From an uncultured Alphaproteobacteria bacterium (GTDB lineage Bacteria; Pseudomonadota; Alphaproteobacteria; Rickettsiales; Midichloriaceae): 10,609 nt of DNA. Below the pieces are notes generated by a model that was not told the origin of the DNA, ran no database searches, and worked only from the letters and a program-made list of their open reading frames with translations. The stretch spans positions 1-10,609 of the forward strand of contig CAIOSF010000279.1 of assembly GCA_903860855.1 (NCBI GenBank). Reading direction: 5' to 3'. A program made the position numbers and the translations under genes. Position 1 is the first letter of the stretch. The number at the start of each line of letters is the position of its first letter. Below are positions 5,428 through 10,609 of the stretch, one piece after another.

Positions 5428-6150
5428 TTGCAACAAGTTATGTATCTTATTTTATTGTTAAGATCTACAATCTTTAATATCTTTTTGTGGACATGGACGG
5501 TCATCTACGGTGGGTTGGCCTTTCCAGCCGGTCTGATATACCCAAATTTTATCAAAGGCGGCACTATGACCAGGATATGGGCATTAGTGATAATCAAAGC
5601 GCTACGAATTATATGTAATATAGATTATAAAATATCTGGTCATCATCTTCCACAGGACTCAAGATTCATTGTGGCATGTAAGCACCAATCTGCTTGGGAG
5701 ACTATATTCTTTCTTTATTATATTAATAATCCAACATATATTCTAAAAAAGGAATTGCTATATTTGCCAATATATGGCTGGCATTTAAAAACAAACGAGA
5801 TGATAGCGATTGATAGATCAGCTGGAGCAGCTGCTTTGCTCTCTGCCATGAGGGGTGTCAAACGTGCTCTTGCTCACGGTAGGTCGGTTGTGATTTTTCC
5901 AGAGGGGACGAGAGTCAAGCCAGGTGAATTGAGAGAATGTACCTCTGGTATAGCGGCGATCTATCAGATGGTTGCGCAAGATCATCCCGTGATCCCTGTG
6001 AGTTTGGATTCCGGCAAGTATTGGGGTAAGAATGCGTGGGTGAAATACCCTGGCATCATAGATGTCTATATTGGCGAACCTTTATTGCTAGGAATGAACA
6101 AAGGCGAGATTTTGCAGAAGGTTAAGGATGGAATTAACGTGATTATTTAA
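5428..6150 (+). CDS. plsC: 1-acyl-sn-glycerol-3-phosphate acyltransferase (PlsC-type)
   Basis: PlsC transfers an acyl chain to position 2 of lysophosphatidic acid to make phosphatidic acid, the precursor of membrane phospholipids. The 240-residue product has a hydrophobic N-terminus (about 5-60) that anchors it to the inner membrane. The acyltransferase motifs follow in order: catalytic KHQSAWET (85-92; the His-x4-Glu form in place of Asp), ILKKEL (105-110), AIDRS (127-131), VIFPEGTR (155-162) and VIPVSLDSG (188-196). The TTG start at 5428 has an AAAGAG-like site 8 nt upstream. An ATG four codons later (5440) is the alternative and would be 20 nt from that site. The comF remnant begins 23 bp after the stop, so the two were probably co-transcribed. 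Confidence 0.93.
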   Translation: MQQVMYLILLLRSTIFNIFLWTWTVIYGGLAFPAGLIYPNFIKGGTMTRIWALVIIKALRIICNIDYKISGHHLPQDSRFIVACKHQSAWETIFFLYYINNPTYILKKELLYLPIYGWHLKTNEMIAIDRSAGAAALLSAMRGVKRALAHGRSVVIFPEGTRVKPGELRECTSGIAAIYQMVAQDHPVIPVSLDSGKYWGKNAWVKYPGIIDVYIGEPLLLGMNKGEILQKVKDGINVII

Positions 6151-6172
6151 ATCAGAATTCGTGCATAAGTCC

Positions 6173-6682
6173 ATGATAAGAAGAAATATTAAGTTTGCTG
6201 TTGATCATCTTAAAACGCATCTTTATCCTCCTTGCTGTTTATATTGTCGCGGTGACAACATTCTTAGCTATAATGATTTGTGTATAGATTGTGCATAAAA
6301 ATAAACTACGTGAACGTACATATAATCAAGCCGGCCTTCTAGCGCAATCTTTGGGTAAATTAACTACAACTCAGTGCTTAATAGATTTTTTTAATAATAG
6401 ATACAACAATCAAAAACTCAGAGTAGCCTATCTTTTTCTGGTAGGGCAGAAAATGTGAGGGGTATCTTTGTTACAAACCCGAAATATTATAGGGATGATA
6501 GTAAAACTACCAAGATTCCTCGGTCAATTTCAATTATAGTTGTGGATGACATTATCACAACTGGTGCAACGATGCTTTCTTGTATGGATGCTATAAAGTC
6601 ATCTTTTAAGAAATATCCTAGATATGATAGAGTCAGGGTCTATGGTCTAAGCATAGCTCATACCACCAGTTCCTATTTTTAG
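6173..6682 (+). pseudogene. comF: comF pseudogene (ComF-family phosphoribosyltransferase)
   Basis: Three pieces of one ComF protein lie in order. Piece 1 (6173-6298) encodes 41 residues with the N-terminal zinc ribbon, YPPCCLYC...LCIDC, and stops at TAA right after it. Piece 2 (6303-6458, another frame) opens with KLRERTYNQAGLLAQSLGKL, the conserved ComF K-x-R-x-R-x-x-N-Q segment. Piece 3 (open through the GTG at 6455 to 6682, a further change of frame) reads LSFSGRAENVRGIFVTNP and then the PRPP-binding motif SIIVVDDIITTGAT. Roughly 80-90 codons that normally separate the ribbon from the KLRER segment are missing, and at least one more frameshift lies near 6395-6430. ComF proteins are linked to DNA uptake in competent bacteria. 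This copy cannot make an intact protein. Its last codons resemble the terminus of the short repeat family. Confidence 0.85.
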
Positions 6683-6763
6683 ATCGTGAAATGCAAGCAA
6701 TGAAAATGTAATTAGTAGGGTCTGTCATCAATCGAACCACCAGATCCCGAAGAATAATGGTAT
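6660..6763 (-). repeat. Possible strongly diverged copy of the short repeat family
   Basis: The left end ACCAGTTCCTATTTTTA (from 6665) matches the left terminus of the copies at 3907 and 10427 (ACCAGTTCCCG-TTTTAA). The segment reaches a weak reverse match AATGGTAT at 6756-6763. The total of about 104 bp equals the full-length copies, and TCTGTCAT inside resembles TCTGTCCAT of copy 3. The remaining interior has diverged, so only the left 20 bp are persuasive. Confidence 0.3.
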
Positions 6764-6791
6764 ACATATATGACGAAAGTAATTGTAATAG

Positions 6792-6832
6792 AAAACCTAT
6801 ACCTTTTTCATTAACCTAAGAGAATAGGTTTT
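6792..6832 (-). terminator. Hairpin at the 3' end of gpmI, possible terminator
   Basis: AAAACCTAT (6792-6800) and ATAGGTTTT (6824-6832) are exact reverse complements around a 23-nt loop. The right arm overlaps the last codons of gpmI. On the minus strand the stem finishes in TTTTC. An alternative smaller stem uses the inner AACCTA (6813-6818) with TAGGTT (6825-6830) and excludes the larger one. It is a plausible weak terminator for gpmI. Confidence 0.4.
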
Positions 6833-8297
6833 TACCTGTCATCTCCGTTGGTTTCAAGAGTCCCATTTTAGCTAGTATAGTTGGAGCTACATCACCCAAA
6901 CCACCATCAGATTGAAGTATGTGTTTGTGTTCACCAACATAGATAAACGGAACAGGATTGCAGGTATGGAAGGTGTGTGGTTGGTTGCTGCTACCATCAA
7001 ACATTTCTTCAATATTGCCATGATCGGCTGTAATAAAGAGTTCTGCCTTTTGATCCCTAGTCACTTTGAGAATCCTTCCCATGCATTCATCCAGTACTTC
7101 ACATGCTTTAATTGCTGCTGGGATATTGCCAGTATGTCCAACCATATCTGCATTTGCGAAATTAACGCAGATAAAATCATATCTACCTCCTTTAATCGCG
7201 TCGCACAAGGCGTCACAAAGTTCATAAGCTGACATTTCTGGGCATAGATCATAGGTTGCTACATTGGGTGATGGTATTAGTAGTCGGTCCTCATGCCCAT
7301 ATGGTTGATGCCTTCCTCCGTTGAAGAAGAATGTGACGTGGGCATATTTTTCTGTCTCCGCTAGTCGGAGCTGAGTTTTGTTATTGTTCGCCAAGATTTC
7401 ACCCAATGTATTGATTATTGTGTTCTGAGGCAGTAGTATATTTCTGGTTGATGATGGTCCGTAGTCCGTCATGCTGATAACCTTAGGCTCTGGTATTCTT
7501 GCTAACAATATTTCAATTAGTTGTTTCATTCTATCGGCGCGAAAATTTAAGGTAATGATTAGGTCGCCAGGAGCAATGCCGTGATAATCCTTATGGGTAG
7601 TCGGTAAGATGAATTCGTCATGCCTATTTTGGGCATATGATGCTTCGATAACATCCGTTGGTTTTAAAAAAGGCTCGTTGCTACCAATCCCATTCATTAT
7701 CGCTTGCGCTGCCAGCTCTGTTCTTTCCCAGCATTTGTTTCGATCCATGGCATAATACCTACCAATTACCGTAGCAAAATTGTCTTGATACAAGCTCTTT
7801 GCTAGATACAGTAAAGAGCTTTGAGGTGCAACATCTCTACCATCGGTAATTGCGTGAATATAGAATCTAATGCCGCCTTCCTCAAGGAGAGAGCAAAGAT
7901 AGTTTATGTGATCAATATGAGAATGCACTCCACCAGGTGAAAATAGTCCGATAAGATGTATGGCTTTTCCTCCGTTCTTTGCTTCTTCCATCGCTACCTT
8001 CAGCATATTATTGTGTTTGAAAGAGCCATCTGCAATCGCCTTATTAATTCTTGGTAAATCCTGCATAATGATTCTGCCGCTTCCTATGGTTAAGTGACCA
8101 ACCTCGGAATTGCCCATCTGATCGGACGGCAACCCGACCTTTGCTCCACTTGCTCCAAGTGTGGTATATGGATAAGTCGAAAATATTTTATCAAAGTTTG
8201 GTGTATTAGCTAAATGCCAGGCATTGTAGGGGGAATGGGATGGGTTATATCCCCAGCCATCCAAAATACAAAGAATGAAGTTTTTGCTTCTGGTCAT
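6816..8297 (-). CDS. gpmI: 2,3-bisphosphoglycerate-independent phosphoglycerate mutase
   Basis: This cytosolic, Mn-dependent enzyme interconverts 3- and 2-phosphoglycerate in lower glycolysis and gluconeogenesis through a phosphoserine intermediate. The 493 residues are close to the usual 510 and appear complete. Visible signatures are ILDGWG (11-16, metal Asp13), the nucleophile Ser64 in MGNSEVGHLTIGSGR, HSHIDH (125-130), TDGRD (151-155), GRYYAMDRNKCWER (179-192), NFRADR (251-256), KYAHVTFFFNGG (317-328), NADMVGHTG (382-390) and TADHGN (423-428). In the MDRNKCWER stretch, Cys189 replaces the Arg common in relatives; the Args on either side are kept. The start ATG (8295-8297) lacks a clear Shine-Dalgarno site. 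It is divergent from ccmF with 49 bp between them. Rickettsia lacks glycolysis, so this gene argues for another branch of the order. Confidence 0.97.
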   Translation of the reverse strand: MTRSKNFILCILDGWGYNPSHSPYNAWHLANTPNFDKIFSTYPYTTLGASGAKVGLPSDQMGNSEVGHLTIGSGRIIMQDLPRINKAIADGSFKHNNMLKVAMEEAKNGGKAIHLIGLFSPGGVHSHIDHINYLCSLLEEGGIRFYIHAITDGRDVAPQSSLLYLAKSLYQDNFATVIGRYYAMDRNKCWERTELAAQAIMNGIGSNEPFLKPTDVIEASYAQNRHDEFILPTTHKDYHGIAPGDLIITLNFRADRMKQLIEILLARIPEPKVISMTDYGPSSTRNILLPQNTIINTLGEILANNNKTQLRLAETEKYAHVTFFFNGGRHQPYGHEDRLLIPSPNVATYDLCPEMSAYELCDALCDAIKGGRYDFICVNFANADMVGHTGNIPAAIKACEVLDECMGRILKVTRDQKAELFITADHGNIEEMFDGSSNQPHTFHTCNPVPFIYVGEHKHILQSDGGLGDVAPTILAKMGLLKPTEMTGKNLFS

Positions 8298-8300
8298 TTG

Positions 8301-8328
8301 TTGTTATTTGATCTATCAGATTTATAAA
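8301..8328 (+). promoter_or_regulatory. Candidate promoter for ccmF in the gpmI-ccmF divergent gap
   Basis: TTGTTA (8301-8306) and TATAAA (8323-8328) are 16 bp apart and would start transcription about 12 nt before the ccmF ATG, giving a very short leader. The -10 lies in TTTATAAA, a palindrome that could also serve the opposite strand for gpmI. The 49-bp gap must hold both promoters unless one lies inside a gene. Confidence 0.3.
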
Positions 8329-8346
8329 CCAATAATTAGCATATGA

Positions 8347-10446
8347 ATGTTCGCCGAGATAGGTAATTTTGCTCTCAATTCTGGACTGATAGTAGATCTG
8401 TTAATATTAGCTGGTATGATATATGGCCATGATGCAAGCTCATTATACAGAAGATGCTGGATAGTTATGGCCACAGGGATCGCCTTCTGCCTTCAAGCCG
8501 CAGCCATGATTTCTCTCATCATCTGTCACTTAAAATCCGATATGTCAGTTCTCAATGTTGTTCTTCATTCTAGCGTGGATAAACCGACGATATATAAGAT
8601 CGCTGGAGCTTGGGGAAGTCATGAGGGTTCCATGCTGTTGTGGAATGCGTATCTCGCTTTCTTTGTCCTAATTATGAGTCTCACACTGAAGAAGAATAGG
8701 TTGTACGTGATAGCAATAGGTATCCAAGTGGCATTCTGCGCTTATTTCACTGTCATTGCTTTATTTACCAAGCCATTCGCCCGGATCTTCCCTCCAACAT
8801 CTAGGGGTATGGGAATGAATGCCGTGTTGCAGGATGTGGGTTTAGCTCTTCATCCCCCTCTACTCTATTTAGGTTACGTTGGTTGCTCAGCTTTATTTGC
8901 CATCGCAGCGGCCTGTGGATTTTCGATATTATTCGGATTTGGGAATGATAAGTTAGGATCTAGTACGGTCAGGATCAAAGAGATAAGTGCATATATAAGA
9001 ACAGCCATGAGGCCGTGGGCCTTGTTCAGCTGGGGCTTCCTTACCATAGGCATTACCCTCGGCAGTTGGTGGGCCTACAGGGAGGTTGGATGGGGTGGAT
9101 ATTGGTTCTGGGATCCGGTTGAGAATGCATCCTTCTTACCATGGGTAGCTCTGACGGGATTGCTGCACGGATTGAAGGGGGGATCAATGCGTAATGTGGT
9201 GGTTTTTGGGATGATGCCATTCATATTGAGTGTAGGTGGTACTTTTTTGGTCAGATCTGGCCTGATATCATCAGTTCATAGCTTTGCCAGTGATTCGACC
9301 AGGGCTTTGATCGTGTTATATCTATTGGTTGTGATGTTGGTGTGTCTGGTATCTATATGGCTGAGGATGACATTAAGTAACAATAGCAGTATCTATAATG
9401 GAAAATCCTATTCATCGAGTCAAAGCCAGGTAACAATCTGTATTAGCATGATATTGTTCATCACTCTATTTGGTACAATATACCCACTCGCCTTCGAATC
9501 CTTCTATGACCATAGCATATCGGTTGGTAGTCGATACTTCAACTATTACGTGAACCCTATATTCCTACTTATGGCCTGTCTTGCCATGTTTGTTCATTGG
9601 AAAATGTTGGTATCAGAGATCGTGTACACAGCTGACACAACCACACTAAGGAAAAAGCATATATTTCTTAGTCTTGGAATCATTACATTTTCACTGATAA
9701 TTCTGGTGTTTTACTGGCAAAAACATGGTTGGGTTCAATGGTTGATTGATCCATATATCCAGCTCCTGTCCTCTTCCGGTATTATTATATCCATCTCTTC
9801 GCTTATGATACTTCTGGCCTATGGGTCTTGCTATGGCTACAGAAAATGGAATGCTTCATCGAAAAGCGAGTGGATCATCAAGATAGACTCAGAGCAAGCA
9901 AAGGCGAGACCATTGATGTTTATTGCTCATGCTACTTTTGTCATGACAGTTTTTGCAATTTCAGCATGTAGTTATGGATCAATCGAGAGGCAACAGGCTC
10001 TATGTATTGGTTGTAGTATGGAAATCAATGGCGTTACCATTGTGTTGCAAGACATAGAGCACATGGTCGGACCGAATTATTTATCTAAGATTGCAAAGAT
10101 AATGGTATATAATAAGACCGCTCGCTATGAGCATGGCGGTAGTAGTGATAAAAGCGGTGGAGAACATCCTATAGCTAGAGTTAATCCAGAATTACGCTTC
10201 TTTCCAACTGAAAAGCAAATGACGGTTGAATCAGATATAATGCACTCTGCTTTCTACGACCTTCACGTTAGTACTAGTGAAATTGGCAATAACCCGGAAC
10301 TTTTAGTCAGGGCGTATTACAGGCCGATGATAAGTTGGCTATGGTTTGCTGGTATTATTACGGGAGCATGCGGCATCATGCAAAGTATTTTTACATTCTA
10401 TAGACACTATCAGATAACAACAAGTTATACCAGTTCCCGATTTTAA
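8347..10446 (+). CDS. ccmF: Cytochrome c-type biogenesis protein CcmF (heme lyase subunit)
   Basis: CcmF is the inner-membrane core of the CcmF/H machinery that attaches heme to apocytochrome c on the periplasmic side. The 699-residue, multi-pass protein starts MFAEIGNFAL, matching the family start. The WWD heme-handling domain is at about 240-267 (GSWWAYREVGWGGYWFWDPV, then ENASFLPW). The four conserved histidines can be placed: His169 (ALHPP), His274 (GLLHG), His311 (SSVHSFA) and His528 (FIAHA). The C-terminal soluble part has VNPELRFFPTEKQMTVES (612-629) and VRAYYRPMISWLW, then a final helix. It is somewhat longer than common homologues (about 650). The last residues, YTSSRF and the stop, are encoded by the left terminus of a short repeat (10427-10502), so the native C-terminus may have been altered. 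No other ccm gene is nearby. Confidence 0.96.
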   Translation: MFAEIGNFALNSGLIVDLLILAGMIYGHDASSLYRRCWIVMATGIAFCLQAAAMISLIICHLKSDMSVLNVVLHSSVDKPTIYKIAGAWGSHEGSMLLWNAYLAFFVLIMSLTLKKNRLYVIAIGIQVAFCAYFTVIALFTKPFARIFPPTSRGMGMNAVLQDVGLALHPPLLYLGYVGCSALFAIAAACGFSILFGFGNDKLGSSTVRIKEISAYIRTAMRPWALFSWGFLTIGITLGSWWAYREVGWGGYWFWDPVENASFLPWVALTGLLHGLKGGSMRNVVVFGMMPFILSVGGTFLVRSGLISSVHSFASDSTRALIVLYLLVVMLVCLVSIWLRMTLSNNSSIYNGKSYSSSQSQVTICISMILFITLFGTIYPLAFESFYDHSISVGSRYFNYYVNPIFLLMACLAMFVHWKMLVSEIVYTADTTTLRKKHIFLSLGIITFSLIILVFYWQKHGWVQWLIDPYIQLLSSSGIIISISSLMILLAYGSCYGYRKWNASSKSEWIIKIDSEQAKARPLMFIAHATFVMTVFAISACSYGSIERQQALCIGCSMEINGVTIVLQDIEHMVGPNYLSKIAKIMVYNKTARYEHGGSSDKSGGEHPIARVNPELRFFPTEKQMTVESDIMHSAFYDLHVSTSEIGNNPELLVRAYYRPMISWLWFAGIITGACGIMQSIFTFYRHYQITTSYTSSRF

Positions 10447-10502
10447 CTACTGCCTCTTTGACTTCGTTTCCAGCTTGTCTATTGCAATTGGAAATTGGTA
10501 CT
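10427..10502 (-). repeat. Short inverted-terminus repeat, copy 4 (76 bp, inverted), overlapping the ccmF 3' end
   Basis: It begins ATACCAGTTCCCGATTTTAA and ends AAATTGGTACT. It shares with copy 3 the words TTTTAACTACTGCC, CTTTGACTTCG and GCTTGTCTATTGCAAT (on the minus strand ATTGCAATAGACAAGC), with an internal deletion of about 28 bp. The first 20 bp are also the last codons and stop of ccmF. Confidence 0.8.
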
Positions 10503-10543
10503 ACAATTAATCTATATTGGATAGTCATTGTATAGATGTGTAG

Positions 10544-10609
10544 TGGCGCGCCCGACAGGATTTGAACCCATGGCCTTTAGATCCGTAGTCTAACGCTCTA
10601 TCCAGCTGA
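10544..10609 (-). tRNA. tRNA-Arg(ACG), 5' end beyond the window
   Basis: On the minus strand the last 66 nt read as a tRNA lacking about 11 nt of its 5' acceptor and D-stem. The D-loop TCAGCTGGATAGA leads to an anticodon stem TTAGA/TCTAA with the 7-nt loop CTACGGA, so the anticodon is ACG (probably modified to ICG to read CGU/CGC/CGA). The T-loop TTCAAAT follows, then the 3' acceptor strand CGGGCGC with discriminator G and an encoded CCA. The missing 5' strand should read GCGCCCG. Confidence 0.93.

Noticed and set aside
6912..7252. Frames at 6912-7232 (+) and 7061-7252 (-) inside gpmI
   Set aside because: They overlap a highly conserved part of gpmI in other frames and are shadows.
887..10502. 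The short repeats as a CRISPR array
   Set aside because: The copies are kilobases apart, in both orientations, with inverted termini and no regular spacers or cas genes.

Overview
The window looks like an AT-rich, reductively evolving alphaproteobacterium, most likely a member of the Rickettsiales. The gene set points there: a 17-kDa-antigen-type glycine-zipper lipoprotein, a PleD-type response regulator, an A-type Fe-S carrier, CcmF, Pal and a tRNA-Arg(ACG) with encoded CCA. The cofactor-independent phosphoglycerate mutase fits lineages that keep lower glycolysis (Anaplasmataceae, Midichloriaceae or deeper branches) better than Rickettsia itself. This placement is inference from gene content. 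Coding density is low, two genes are broken, and familiar neighbours are separated (pal has no tolB next to it, ccmF has no other ccm genes).

Layout. 1-140 is the C-terminal tail of an unidentified membrane protein. 332-838 (+) is a 17-kDa-antigen-like lipoprotein. 1113-1481 (-) is an ErpA/IscA-type Fe-S carrier. 2063-3476 (-) is pleD, split by a frameshift inside its first receiver domain, which also has Asn in place of the phospho-accepting Asp53. 4425-4898 (-) is pal. 5428-6150 (+) is a plsC-type acyltransferase, followed directly by a comF pseudogene (6173-6682). 6816-8297 (-) is gpmI, divergent from ccmF (8347-10446, +). The window ends inside a minus-strand tRNA-Arg(ACG).

The gaps are not empty. 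A family of short repeats (about 74-104 bp), with terminal inverted repeats of the type ATACCAGTTCCC / GGGAACTGGTAT, occurs at least four times in both orientations, plus degenerate copies. Two genes, ccmF and the comF remnant, end inside the repeat's left terminus in the same reading frame (ending in -T-S-S-R-F and -T-S-S-Y-F). A different 275-bp segment (3627-3901) is bounded by a perfect 11-bp inverted repeat and contains several mutually exclusive internal pairings. Other strong dyads lie at 1630-1662, 997-1035 and 4329-4360.

Functionally the genes are a scatter of housekeeping and envelope functions: outer-membrane lipoproteins (17-kDa-like, Pal), phospholipid synthesis (PlsC), glycolysis (GpmI), cytochrome c maturation (CcmF), Fe-S assembly (ErpA/IscA) and c-di-GMP signalling (PleD). 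They do not form one pathway or operon. I see no defence system, secretion locus, prophage or CRISPR array. The most unusual content is the repeat family and its contribution to gene ends, the degenerate pleD, and the structured gap at 3627-3901.
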